DNA from: Gemmatimonadota bacterium
GTDB taxonomy: Bacteria > Gemmatimonadota > Gemmatimonadetes > Gemmatimonadales > GWC2-71-9
DNA length: 64,000 bases
Direction of reading: 5' to 3'
Assembly (NCBI GenBank): GCA_040388535.1
Contig: JAZKBR010000002.1
Location: 644,485 to 708,484 of the forward strand
The translations under genes and the position numbers were made by a program. Every line of letters begins with the position of its first letter. Within the stretch, counting starts at the first letter, position 1. The notes beneath the pieces are model-generated. The model was not told the DNA's origin. It made no database searches and was given only the letters and a program-made list of their open reading frames with translations. Below are positions 44,718-53,553 of this stretch, in pieces.

Positions 44718-45503
44718 TTAGCCATCGCCGAGCTCGCGGATCCAGATGTTGCGGAAGCGCACCTTCACGCCGTGATCCTGCAACTGCAACGGCAAGGCGT
44801 CGGGATGTGCGAGATAGGCAGAGCGAACCGAGTTCGATGTCGGCCCGAGGAGCATCTGGTCTTCCTGCACGAGCACGCCGTTGTGAAATACGGTAAGGCG
44901 TGCTGGCACGGTGAGTCGCCCGTCGGTGTCGAAGTGCGGGCGATGGAAGACGATGTCATACGACTGCCACTCACCCGGCGGGCGCGTGGCATTGACCTTG
45001 GGCGGAAACTGCCCGTAGATCGAACCGGCCTGGCCATCGGCGTAGGTGGGGTTGTTGTAGGAGTCGAGCACCTGGACTTCGTAGCGATTCATCAGGAAGA
45101 CACCGCTGTTGCCGCGCTCCTGGCTTTCGCCCTTCGGCGGCGTGGGAGTCATCCATTCGATGTGCAGCTGGACGTCGCCGAACGAACGGCGCGTTTGAAT
45201 CGAGCCCGTGCCGGGGGCGACCTCCATCGCGCCATCGACAATGGTCCACCGTGCCGGCTTGAGCGCGGTATCGGCGACGCGCCACGCATCGAGGGATGTT
45301 CCGTCGAAGAGGACGATCGCGTCCGAGGGAGCTCCGGTCGAACCCATCGCGCCCGGTGTGATGACTGGCGGCTTCGGGCGCGTGAGCGAGTGCTGCTTCC
45401 ATTCACTCGGATCCTTCGGCACCGGGTTGGGATTGGTCTGTGCTGCACCGGTCACGGCGAGCGTGGCGGCGAGCAGGAGCACGAGTGGGGCGGATCGGAT
45501 CAT
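44718..45503 (-). CDS. Secreted DUF1080 (3-keto-disaccharide hydrolase-type) protein
   Basis: The 261-residue product starts at ATG 45503, overlapping the kinase stop as ATGA. A signal peptide ends TGAAQ. The jelly-roll domain begins IVLFDGTSLDAWR and contains SGVFLMNRYEVQVLDSY and WQSYDIVFHRPHFD, the usual DUF1080 features; relatives are linked to 3-keto-sugar glycoside cleavage. It probably acts outside the cytoplasm. A kinase upstream in the same operon is unusual. A reading to 45962 is an extension through the kinase gene. Confidence 0.88.
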   Translation of the reverse strand: MIRSAPLVLLLAATLAVTGAAQTNPNPVPKDPSEWKQHSLTRPKPPVITPGAMGSTGAPSDAIVLFDGTSLDAWRVADTALKPARWTIVDGAMEVAPGTGSIQTRRSFGDVQLHIEWMTPTPPKGESQERGNSGVFLMNRYEVQVLDSYNNPTYADGQAGSIYGQFPPKVNATRPPGEWQSYDIVFHRPHFDTDGRLTVPARLTVFHNGVLVQEDQMLLGPTSNSVRSAYLAHPDALPLQLQDHGVKVRFRNIWIRELGDG

Positions 45504-46912
45504 GGCGTCCTCGGAGCGGGTGCGGCAGGTGCCGGTGCAGTGGCTGGAGTGGTGCGGTGTGCGTCGGCGATTACGCCAATCGCGGAGGAGAGCGCACCCA
45601 GCTCTCCGCCCGACAGGGCACTGTAAATAGTATCGGGCACGGCACCGGGATGATCGATGACGATGAATCCGCGGGCACTGCCCCGGCGGAACGAGGTCAG
45701 TGAATTGCCCTCGTGAAGCCAGATATCGAAGCGGCGCGCCCCGGTCGGTGTCCGTCGGATGATGCCGCGATTGGTCACGAGCATCGCTTCCTTCCAGCTC
45801 AGATTCCCCGGGATGAAGGCGTACTCGACCACCTCTCCCGGGAGCAGCGTGCCGTCGGCCTGGGCCTCGGCGATCAGTGCCGGAGGGACATTGTCGCGGG
45901 TGGCGCTGAGGGCGGGCAGCCGCCCACCGGTGAAGGTCATCGCGCCCCAGTAGCCCGCCCACACCGCCAGGCCCAGCGCGGCAACCAGGACCACCACGGC
46001 AAGTGCGATGCGTCGGGCGCGACGCCAGCGCTTGCGTCGGCGGACCAGCGCTGGTGAGAGCAGCGCCTCCGGCGTGCTGGCCGCCGTGAGTTCGCGGACC
46101 AATGTCTCGGCGTCGGGCCGCTCGTTGCGCGCCTTGCTGAGCGCACGAGTCGTTAACGCAACAAGGGGATCGGGGATATCCGCACGCAGCCGATGCAACG
46201 GCGGCGGAGTTTCCAGGATCTGCTTCGCCAGCATCCCGGCCGTGGTCGGTGATTCGAACGGCAGGCGACCGACCAGCATCTCGTAGAGCACGACGCCCAG
46301 TGAGTAGATGTCGGCACGGCCATCGACCTCCTCGCCGAGGGCCTGCTCGGGCGAGAGATACTGCGGCGTCCCGATCACCATTCCCGTGGTACGCTCACTC
46401 GCTCGTCCCGTGACGAGCGAGATTCCGAAATCGGTTACGATCGCGTGTCCCTGGCCATCGAGTAGAATGTTTTCGGGCTTGATGTCGCGGTGCACCACGC
46501 CGTGCGCATGGGCGCTCGCCAATGCCTGTGCCACCTCGCGCGCGATCTGCGCTGCGTCCGCTGCCGGGAGCGGGCCGTCGCGCGTGATCCGCTCGGCCAG
46601 CGACTGGCCGGGGACGAGCCGCATTGTGAGACAGAGCAGTCCGTGTCGCACCTCGGCCGCATAGAGCGGGACGATGTGCGGATCCTCCACGGTGGCAACC
46701 ACCCGCGCTTCCCGGAGAAATTCCTCCTGCTTGTCGGCGTGCGGCGCCGAGGAAGCATCGATCACCTTGATGGCGACATCGCGCTGCAGCACCGGGTCAT
46801 GGGCCCGGAAGACGGCCGCGAAGCCGCCGACGCCGAGCAACTCGATGATCTCGAGTTCGCCGGCATAGGCGGCCACGAGGCGTTGCTGCAGCGCCGCGAC
46901 ATCGAAGCTCAT
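45500..46912 (-). CDS. Transmembrane Ser/Thr protein kinase (Hanks type)
   Basis: The 470-residue product has a kinase domain at about 15-290: Gly loop LGVGGFAAVF, VAIKVID with the ATP Lys, HRDIKPENILLD catalytic loop, and DFGISL. After a short linker a single helix (about 303-325, IALAVVVLVAALGLAVWAGYW) anchors it, followed by an extracytoplasmic domain (LPALSATRDNVP and onward) of unknown ligand. All catalytic residues are present. It is the second gene of the run, 10 bases after the Rieske gene stop, and overlaps the DUF1080 gene. Confidence 0.92.
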   Translation of the reverse strand: MSFDVAALQQRLVAAYAGELEIIELLGVGGFAAVFRAHDPVLQRDVAIKVIDASSAPHADKQEEFLREARVVATVEDPHIVPLYAAEVRHGLLCLTMRLVPGQSLAERITRDGPLPAADAAQIAREVAQALASAHAHGVVHRDIKPENILLDGQGHAIVTDFGISLVTGRASERTTGMVIGTPQYLSPEQALGEEVDGRADIYSLGVVLYEMLVGRLPFESPTTAGMLAKQILETPPPLHRLRADIPDPLVALTTRALSKARNERPDAETLVRELTAASTPEALLSPALVRRRKRWRRARRIALAVVVLVAALGLAVWAGYWGAMTFTGGRLPALSATRDNVPPALIAEAQADGTLLPGEVVEYAFIPGNLSWKEAMLVTNRGIIRRTPTGARRFDIWLHEGNSLTSFRRGSARGFIVIDHPGAVPDTIYSALSGGELGALSSAIGVIADAHRTTPATAPAPAAPAPRTP

Positions 46913-46922
46913 TGCCAGGTCC

Positions 46923-47999
46923 TCAGGTCAGGAACTCGTGCAGCAGCGAATGGAAATGGTGCACGCCGTTCTCGCGAGTCGGGGCGTAGCGTCCGCGGTC
47001 ATAGGAACGCGACCGGAGATTCTGCTGCACCTGCTCGCAGATCTCGATGTCTTCGGCCTGGATCTCGTCGCTGAAGGCGACCAGTCTGGTCCAATTGGCA
47101 TCGTTCGTCGCATCGTCTGGTGGCTGCGTGGAATACCACTCGAACACCACTTCGCAGTGGTCGGTGCCACGCGGAATGACCACGTTGGTCTGCATCTGCC
47201 CTTGGTAGACGTTGAGCATCACGTTCGGGAAGAGCCAGTAGTACTGCGCGTCGCTGTCGCCCTCGCTCGGGAGATAGCGACGATCGGCGCTGGTGACGGG
47301 GCGCAGCGGCGCGTGCTGGAGTGACCAGTAGCGATGCGGCTCCACGCGATACTGGTCGTAGTCGAGTTCCTTGTGGAGCCCCGGGTGTACCATCGGCAGG
47401 TGGTATCCCTCGAGATAATTGTCGACGTACACCTTCCAGTTACACGCAATCGTCCAGGTCTTGCGCATCACGAACTGCATCGCGTCGGGGTGGAAGCGTT
47501 CGGTGCGGGCCGGGATGTCTTCCAGGAAGTGCTCGAGTGGTGGCGCCTTGAGGTCGAGATTGGCGAAGACGAGCGGGCCCCAGCTGGCGACCTGCACCGG
47601 CATCAGTCGCATCTCCTCCGGCCGGAATCCCTCGGCGGATTCCATCTCGGGGGCGCGGAGCAGCTCGCCGTTGAGACGATAGGTCCAGCCGTGGTACTTG
47701 CACTGGAGGGTCTGGCGGGTGCCGCATCCCTGCGCCACCGGACCGGCGCGGTGCAGGCAGATATTGTGAAATCCCCGCAGCGCCGCCTTGTCGCGCAGGA
47801 TCACGATCGCCTCCTGGGCGATCGACGCCGTCGCGAACTGGCCACTCTCCGTCACCTGGGCGGTGCGGCCGACCAGCTGCCAGGTGCGGCCGAAGATCTT
47901 CTCCTCCTCGAGGGCGAGGTACACCGGATCGACATAGAGCCGCGCCGGGATGGTGGCGGCCCGATGAATGTCGGGGTTGAACGGGAAGATCAGGCTCAT
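46923..47999 (-). CDS. Rieske non-heme iron oxygenase, alpha subunit type
   Basis: The 358-residue protein starts at ATG 47999 (MSLIFPFNPDIHR). The Rieske cluster ligands are Cys81-His83 and Cys100-His103 (CLHRAG, CKYHGW). The mononuclear iron site is given by NYLEGYHLPMVHPGLH (His200, His205), with an Asp further on. This is the catalytic subunit of an aromatic-ring or amine-type oxygenase such as GbcA/CntA-like; no beta subunit or reductase is nearby. It opens the operon with the kinase. Substrate unknown. Confidence 0.9.
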   Translation of the reverse strand: MSLIFPFNPDIHRAATIPARLYVDPVYLALEEEKIFGRTWQLVGRTAQVTESGQFATASIAQEAIVILRDKAALRGFHNICLHRAGPVAQGCGTRQTLQCKYHGWTYRLNGELLRAPEMESAEGFRPEEMRLMPVQVASWGPLVFANLDLKAPPLEHFLEDIPARTERFHPDAMQFVMRKTWTIACNWKVYVDNYLEGYHLPMVHPGLHKELDYDQYRVEPHRYWSLQHAPLRPVTSADRRYLPSEGDSDAQYYWLFPNVMLNVYQGQMQTNVVIPRGTDHCEVVFEWYSTQPPDDATNDANWTRLVAFSDEIQAEDIEICEQVQQNLRSRSYDRGRYAPTRENGVHHFHSLLHEFLT

Positions 48000-48142
48000 C
48001 GATTTGCGCCCCGGGGCGGGGTGGGAAGGATGCCGATAATTGTAGCGGCAGGAGGACGCCCCGCCCAACGAATCGCGGGAGGTTATCGTATCCGTACCGG
48101 ACGCGCTGCTTCCACCGTGTCCGACCCCTCAGGAGATCTCTC

Positions 48143-49564
48143 ATGGCACTTTCGCTCCGCCCCGCGTGGGCGGTCGTGGTCGGCGTCCTCTTTGCCGTGC
48201 CCATGGCCGCGCAACGCAATGTCCCGGCGACCTACGCCATCACCAATGCCCGGATCGTCCCGGTGGGTGCCCCGACCATCGCGTCGGGGACCGTGGTGAT
48301 TCGCGACGGACTGATTGCCGCTGTCGGCGCCACCGTCGTCGTTCCGGCCGATGCCCGGATCATCGACGGCAATGGCCTCACGGTCTATCCCGGCTTCATC
48401 GATGCCTACGGCTCTCTCGGCCTGCCCACGGCGACGGCGGGCAATGCCGCTGGTGGCGGGGCTGCGGGCCGTGCCGCTGCGGCGACGACTGCAGCCCGCC
48501 CGGCCGGGGCTCCCAATTCCACCAACGCGGTCGGGCTGCAACCCGAGGTCACGGTGGTCGAGGCGCTCGACCCCGATGAGTCCTCGTTCACTGCCGCGCA
48601 CGCCGCAGGAATCACGGCTGCGTTCACGGCAACCGCGACCGGTGTCTTCCGGGGCACGGCGGCGATCATCAACCTCGACGGCACCGACGTCTCGGCGATG
48701 ATCCTCAAGCCGAGCGTGGCGCAGTCCATCGGCTTTTCGCGTGGTGGCGGCGGCTTCGGGGGCGGCGGTGGCGGCGGCGGTTTTCCCGGCTCGCTCTTCG
48801 CTGTCTTCGCGGCGCTGCGCCAGGAACTGCTCGATGCCCAGCGCTATCACGACCTCAAGGCAGCCTACGACAGGAATCCGCGAGGGCTGCAGCGCCCAGC
48901 GTGGGATCCGTCGCTGGAAGCCCTGCAGCCCGTGCTCGCGCGGCAGCAGCAGGTGGTGATGTTCGCCAACACGGAACGGGAAATCATCCGCGCCCTCGAC
49001 CTCGCCAAGGAGTTCAACCTCCGCGTCCTGATCGCGGGCGGCAGCGAGGCGTACAAAGTCACCGATCGGCTCAAGGCGGAGAACGTGCCGGTGCTGCTCT
49101 CGGTGAACTTTCCGAGACGCACCGCTGCAGGCGGTGGTGCCGCGGGCGGCGGATTCGGAGGCGGGCGCGGTGGTGCCCCGGCCGATGACGAGCCGGAGCT
49201 GATGCGCACGCTGCGGGAGCGCGTGGAAGCGCCCAAGTCGCCAGGGCGTCTCGCCACGGCCGGGGTGCGTTTCGCGTTCCAGTCGTCGGCCAATTTCACC
49301 GAATATCTCGCGAATGTCCGTCGCGCGGTCGACGCCGGGTTGCCGGCCGATCAGGCGCTCCGGGCGATGACGCTGGGCCCGGCCGAGCTGTTCGGTGTGA
49401 GCGATCGCATCGGCACCATCGAAGCGGGGAAGATCGCGAATCTCACCATCACCCGCGGCGACCTGCTCGACAAGAGTGCGCGCGTGACGCAACTCTTCGT
49501 TGATGGCAAGCAGATCACCATTCCGGCGCCGACCACCGGCACGCCGAATTCGAGGACGCCATGA
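48143..49564 (+). CDS. Exported amidohydrolase homologue lacking the HxH metal site
   Basis: The 473-residue protein has a signal peptide (MAAQ end). It shows the amidohydrolase composite-barrel ends (ITNARIVPVGAPTIASGTVVIRDG; VSDRIGTIEAGKIANLTI). The metal motif GxIDxHxH is degraded to GFIDAYGSLG, so the first two His ligands are lost, and no other metal ligand set is clear. Two Gly-rich low-complexity stretches (GGGGFGGGGGGGG; GGGAAGGGFGGGRGG) interrupt the chain. It probably acts as a partner of the intact amidohydrolase that overlaps it by 4 bases downstream. Confidence 0.8.
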   Translation: MALSLRPAWAVVVGVLFAVPMAAQRNVPATYAITNARIVPVGAPTIASGTVVIRDGLIAAVGATVVVPADARIIDGNGLTVYPGFIDAYGSLGLPTATAGNAAGGGAAGRAAAATTAARPAGAPNSTNAVGLQPEVTVVEALDPDESSFTAAHAAGITAAFTATATGVFRGTAAIINLDGTDVSAMILKPSVAQSIGFSRGGGGFGGGGGGGGFPGSLFAVFAALRQELLDAQRYHDLKAAYDRNPRGLQRPAWDPSLEALQPVLARQQQVVMFANTEREIIRALDLAKEFNLRVLIAGGSEAYKVTDRLKAENVPVLLSVNFPRRTAAGGGAAGGGFGGGRGGAPADDEPELMRTLRERVEAPKSPGRLATAGVRFAFQSSANFTEYLANVRRAVDAGLPADQALRAMTLGPAELFGVSDRIGTIEAGKIANLTITRGDLLDKSARVTQLFVDGKQITIPAPTTGTPNSRTP

Positions 49565-51015
49565 ACTCCGCTCTTTTCGCGGTACTCGCCCTCGCGACCG
49601 CTGGCGTCGCGTCGAGCGCGACGCCGATTCTCCGCGTCGGCGAGAACCGCGCCGCGCAAGCGCGGCGCCTACCTGCCGCCGCGCCGGGTCCGGTGCTGAT
49701 CCGGAATGCCACCGTCCTCACGGTCACGAAGGGGACGCTGCCGAACACCGACGTGCTGCTGGTCAACGGCAAGATCGCGCAGATCGGCAAGAACCTCACG
49801 GCCCCGGCGAACGCCACGATCATCGACGCTACCGGCAAGTTCGTGATGCCCGGCATCATTGATCCGCACTCGCACATGATGATCGATGCCTTGAACGAAG
49901 GGACCCTTTCGGTCACTTCGATGGTCCGGATCCGTGATGTCCTCAATCCCACGGCACCGAACATCTATCGCGCGCTGGCCGGCGGCACGACGACGCTCAA
50001 CCTCCTCCATGGCTCGGCCAATACCATTGGCGGCCAGAACACCGTCGTGAAGCTCAAGTGGGGCCGCACAGGCGAAGAGATGGTCTTCCCGGGAGCCTTG
50101 CCGGGGATCAAGTTCGCCCTTGGCGAAAACGTCACGCGCAAGAACAGCGCGAACGTCGTGGTGGTGGGGCAGCCGCAGGCTGCACGCCGGTATCCGACCA
50201 CGCGCATGGGGCAGGAGGAAGTGCTCCGTGATGCCTTCACGCGCGCTCGTGACTACAAGGCCGACTGGGACGAGTACCGCGCCCGGGTGGCGAAGAAGGA
50301 GCCGAATCTCGTGGCACCGCGCCGCGATCTCGAACTCGAGCCGCTGGTGGAAGTGCTCGAAGGGAAGCGGCTGGTGCACGCGCATTCCTATCGTGCCGAT
50401 GAAATGCTGATGCTGCTCGAGCTCTCCGACGAATTCAAGTTCCACGTCCAGACGCTGCAGCACGGCCTCGAGGGCTACAAGATCGCCTCGGAAATCGCGA
50501 AGCACGGCACCGGGCTCTCGACCTTCGCCGACATGTGGGGCTACAAGATCGAGGCATACGACGCGATCCCATACAACGTCGCGATCGCCATGCGGCACGG
50601 CGTCGTGACCACGATCAATTCGGACGACGATGGCCGGGCGCGTCGCCTCAACATCGACGCCGCCAAGCTGATCCGGTATGGCGGCCTCACCGATGACGAG
50701 GCACTCAAGACCATCACCTACAACGGGGCTGTGCAGCTCGGCATCCAGGATAAAGTGGGGTCGATCGAAGTCGGCAAGGACGCCGATGTGGTGATCTGGA
50801 ATGGTCATCCGCTGTCGGTGTACTCCTCGGTCGAGACGACCTTCATCGATGGCGAGATCTTCTTCGACAAGGCGAAGGACAAGGCGATGCGCGAGGCGCT
50901 GGCGCTCGAACGCGCCGAACTCGAGAAGGCCGAACCGAACCAGCTGCCCGCGCGTGGTGGTGGTCCCGGACGCACTGGCCCGCCCGCCACTACCCCGCCT
51001 CAGGAGGACCGGTGA
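49561..51015 (+). CDS. Exported metal-dependent amidohydrolase (imidazolonepropionase-like), intact
   Basis: The 484-residue product has a short signal peptide, then an in-frame palindromic element encoding RAAQARR. The metal site is complete: His103 and His105 (GIIDPHSHMMID), later His in LVHAHSYRAD and HVQTLQHGLEG, and Asp in INSDDDGRA. It likely hydrolyses a cyclic amide or peptide outside the cytoplasm. It is the middle gene of three tandem paralogues with ATGA and TGATG overlaps; only this one keeps the metal ligands. Confidence 0.9.
   Translation: MNSALFAVLALATAGVASSATPILRVGENRAAQARRLPAAAPGPVLIRNATVLTVTKGTLPNTDVLLVNGKIAQIGKNLTAPANATIIDATGKFVMPGIIDPHSHMMIDALNEGTLSVTSMVRIRDVLNPTAPNIYRALAGGTTTLNLLHGSANTIGGQNTVVKLKWGRTGEEMVFPGALPGIKFALGENVTRKNSANVVVVGQPQAARRYPTTRMGQEEVLRDAFTRARDYKADWDEYRARVAKKEPNLVAPRRDLELEPLVEVLEGKRLVHAHSYRADEMLMLLELSDEFKFHVQTLQHGLEGYKIASEIAKHGTGLSTFADMWGYKIEAYDAIPYNVAIAMRHGVVTTINSDDDGRARRLNIDAAKLIRYGGLTDDEALKTITYNGAVQLGIQDKVGSIEVGKDADVVIWNGHPLSVYSSVETTFIDGEIFFDKAKDKAMREALALERAELEKAEPNQLPARGGGPGRTGPPATTPPQEDR
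49649..49668 (+). repeat. In-frame palindromic element in the amidohydrolase gene
   Basis: GCGCCGCGC-AA-GCGCGGCGC is a 9-bp inverted repeat with a 2-base centre, read as residues 30-36 (RAAQARR) just after the signal peptide. It is followed by CTACCTGC, as is the palindrome in tolC. Confidence 0.7.
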
Positions 51016-52349
51016 TGAACCGCACGTTCTGTCTCGCTGCCCTGTTCGCCACCGCGGCAGTCCCGCCGCTCTCGGCGCAGCTGGGCAGCTACAATCCGGC
51101 ACCTGGCGCGCGTGGCGTCTACGTGATTCGTAATGCGCACATTGTCCCGGTGGCCGGTCCCGAAATCGCCAATGGCACGATCGTGATCGGAGTCGATGGC
51201 AAGATCGCGGCGGTCGGAGCGAATGTGGCCGTGCCCGCCGACGCGAAAATCATCGATGGCACCGGCCTCTCGGTCTTCCCGGGGATGATGGAGGCCGGCA
51301 CCGCGATCGGACTCGCCGAAATCACCGAAGGCGCCAATGCCACGGTCGATGATGCCGAGGTTGGTCGCTTCAATCCGAATGTGCAGGCCTTCTTCGGGAT
51401 CGATCCGCACAGCGCCCACATCGGTGTGTCGCGCGTGGTCGGCATCACTCACGTGATGTCGCGGCCGAGCGGTGGGCTGATCTCCGGTCAGGCCGCCATC
51501 ATCAACATGGCGGGCTATACGGTGCCGGAGATGGCGCTGGTGCCGCGGGCCGGCATGGTGTTCAACCTGCCGAGCGCACGCGGCGGTGGACGGGGGCAGG
51601 GTGGCGGCTTCGGTGCCCCGGCCGCCACTGCAGCTGCCACACCGGGCCGGATGACGCCAACCGATTCGATCAAGCAGCTGTTGCGTGATGCCGAGGTCTA
51701 CGGCAAGACTCTCGACGCCTACGCCAAGGACAAGACGCTTCCGCGGCCGAAGAGTGACTTGGTGCTGGCGTCACTGCTCCCGGTGGTGCGCGGTGAAATG
51801 CCGGCGCTCTTCAATGCGGCCACGTCGGCCGAGATCAAGGAAGCGGTCGCGTTTGCGGAGGAGATGAAGATCAAGCCGATCATCATCGGTGGGCGGGATG
51901 CACCGAAGATCACCGACTTCCTGAAGCAGCACGATGTGCCGGTGCTCTTCAGTGCGACGATGGACCTGCCGAGTCGCGAGGACGATCCCTACGACGCGAA
52001 CTACTCGGCGCCGGCGAAGCTCGCGGCCGCGGGCGTGCGCTTCGCGATCATTTCGGGTGAGCCGAATCCCGACATCCGGAACCTGCCGTACGTGGCGGGG
52101 ATGGCGGCATCATTCGGGCTGTCGAAGGCGGATGCGCTCAAGGCCGTGACGCTCTGGCCGGCGCAGATCACCGGACTCGGCGACAAGCTGGGCACTATTG
52201 AGGTGGGCAAGATCGCCAACCTCGTCGTGCTCAACGGCGACATGCTCGAGGCCCGGAGCGATACCAAGTATCTCTTCATCGACGGGCGGCCGGTGCCCCT
52301 CGAGACCAAGCACACCCAGCTCTACGACACGTTCAAGAATCGTCCGTAA
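51015..52349 (+). CDS. Exported amidohydrolase homologue, degenerate metal site
   Basis: The 444-residue protein starts at ATG 51015 (an AGGAGG site at 51002 precedes it; GTG 51012 is the alternative). A signal peptide ends LSAQ. It has amidohydrolase ends (VIRNAHIVPVAGPEIANGTIVIG; LGDKLGTIEVGKIANLVVL) but GMMEAGTAIGLAE at the metal motif, so no HxH. It is the third gene of the tandem set. Its last 17 bases overlap the convergent glutathione peroxidase gene. Probably a non-catalytic or altered partner of the middle gene product. Confidence 0.8.
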   Translation: MNRTFCLAALFATAAVPPLSAQLGSYNPAPGARGVYVIRNAHIVPVAGPEIANGTIVIGVDGKIAAVGANVAVPADAKIIDGTGLSVFPGMMEAGTAIGLAEITEGANATVDDAEVGRFNPNVQAFFGIDPHSAHIGVSRVVGITHVMSRPSGGLISGQAAIINMAGYTVPEMALVPRAGMVFNLPSARGGGRGQGGGFGAPAATAAATPGRMTPTDSIKQLLRDAEVYGKTLDAYAKDKTLPRPKSDLVLASLLPVVRGEMPALFNAATSAEIKEAVAFAEEMKIKPIIIGGRDAPKITDFLKQHDVPVLFSATMDLPSREDDPYDANYSAPAKLAAAGVRFAIISGEPNPDIRNLPYVAGMAASFGLSKADALKAVTLWPAQITGLGDKLGTIEVGKIANLVVLNGDMLEARSDTKYLFIDGRPVPLETKHTQLYDTFKNRP

Positions 52350-52821
52350 GTCGCGCGACGATTTCGGGTTCGATCTCTTCCGGGGTGGTTTGCGAGCCAA
52401 AGCGCTTGCAGACCACCCCGCGTCGCGACACCAGGAACTTGGTGAAATTCCACTTGATGGCGGTCGTGCCGAGAATGCCGGGGCGTTCCTCCTTGAGCCA
52501 GGTCCAGAGGGGCGAAGCATCGGGCCCGTTGACGTCGACCTTGTCGAAGATCGGAAACGAGACCTGATAGTTGGTTTCGCAGAACCGGGCGATCTCCTCG
52601 GCGCTGCCGGGTTCCTGCTCGCCAAATTGATTGCAGGGAAACGCGAGCACCGAGAAGCCACGCTCCTGATACTTGCGTTGCAACTGTTCGAGGCCGGCGT
52701 ACTGCGGGGTAAAGCCGCACGCAGATGCCACGTTCACCACGAGTACCACCTGACCACGATAGTGGTCGAGCGGCACGGCCGTGCCATCGGCGGACTGCAC
52801 GGTAAACTGGTCGAGCGTCAT
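52333..52821 (-). CDS. Glutathione peroxidase-family thiol peroxidase
   Basis: The 162-residue protein has the GPx tetrad: Cys35 in NVASACGFTP, Gln65 in FPCNQFG, Trp124 and Asn125 in KWNFTKF. Cys35 is encoded by TGC, so it is not a selenoprotein. Cys63 and Cys81 could be resolving residues. It reduces hydroperoxides with thioredoxin or glutathione. No signal peptide. The 3' end overlaps the convergent amidohydrolase gene by 17 bases. Confidence 0.93.
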   Translation of the reverse strand: MTLDQFTVQSADGTAVPLDHYRGQVVLVVNVASACGFTPQYAGLEQLQRKYQERGFSVLAFPCNQFGEQEPGSAEEIARFCETNYQVSFPIFDKVDVNGPDASPLWTWLKEERPGILGTTAIKWNFTKFLVSRRGVVCKRFGSQTTPEEIEPEIVARLTDDS

Positions 52822-52985
52822 GAAGTCGGTCCGGCTGCGGGAAACGGAAAAGGTATCCCTGGTCCCAAGGGTGGAGTGCCTGCAGGCGACGTTTCACTCC
52901 GGTGTGTGAGCCATCCGGTCCGTGTCGTCCCCCCGCTCGAACGGTCCGGCGCTTCCGCCTGGCCGCACATCGGAGGGACAGACAG

Positions 52986-53453
52986 ATGACCAAACGCATT
53001 CGTGCCGCGCTCGTTGCTGCCATACTGGTCGTGGGCAGTACCGCCACTGCGCAGGCGCAGACGCACAGCAGCCATTTCGGTCCCCGACTCTCATACAACT
53101 TCGACGCCAAAGCGGCCGGGCTCGGGGCGCAGCTCAGCCTGCCGGTCGCGCACCACCTCGAGTTCTATCCATCGGTCGATGTCTTCTTCGTGGATGCCGG
53201 CTCGCTGCTCGGCATCAACGCCGACCTCAAGTACCGCATCGGCAAGGCCGACATCTCGTGGCTCTACATCGGCACCGGACTCAACATCGCCCGGCGCAGC
53301 TTCAACGGCAGTTCGCACAGTGATGCCGGCTTGAACCTCTTCCTCGGCGCCGAATCGCTGAAGGGGAAGGTGCATCCGTTCGGCGAGATGCGCTTCACCG
53401 TCGGTGACGGTTCCACCGCAGCGCTCGCAGCAGGACTCAACTTCACGTTGTAA
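52986..53453 (+). CDS. Small outer-membrane beta-barrel protein
   Basis: The 155-residue product starts at ATG 52986 with a signal peptide of about 24 residues ending AQAQ. About eight strands follow (HFGPRLSYNFD, LGAQLSLPVAHHLEFYPSVDVFF, WLYIGTGLNIAR, FGEMRFTVGDG) and a terminal LNFTL. It resembles a minimal eight-strand barrel of the OmpX kind. Function unknown. A clear terminator follows. Confidence 0.82.
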   Translation: MTKRIRAALVAAILVVGSTATAQAQTHSSHFGPRLSYNFDAKAAGLGAQLSLPVAHHLEFYPSVDVFFVDAGSLLGINADLKYRIGKADISWLYIGTGLNIARRSFNGSSHSDAGLNLFLGAESLKGKVHPFGEMRFTVGDGSTAALAAGLNFTL

Positions 53454-53509
53454 TACGCCAAAATGGCGCCACCCGAACCGGGGGACGCCATTGCACGATA
53501 GAATCAGCG

Positions 53510-53543
53510 AAAGACCCCGGCTCACGCGTGGCCGGGGTCTTTT
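53510..53543. terminator. Intrinsic terminator shared by convergent genes
   Basis: AAAGACCCCGGC (53510-53521) pairs perfectly with GCCGGGGTCTTT (53531-53542) and ends in T. With the A-run at the left it works in both directions, ending the barrel gene and the DEAD-box gene. Confidence 0.85.
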
Positions 53544-53553
53544 CGTGTGCGAT

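Noticed and set aside
48083-49492. 469-codon minus-strand frame opposite the first amidohydrolase
   Set aside because: The plus-strand gene has family motifs and an operon context; the antisense frame has none.
52333-52821. Selenocysteine glutathione peroxidase
   Set aside because: The catalytic position is a TGC Cys codon and no in-frame TGA is present.
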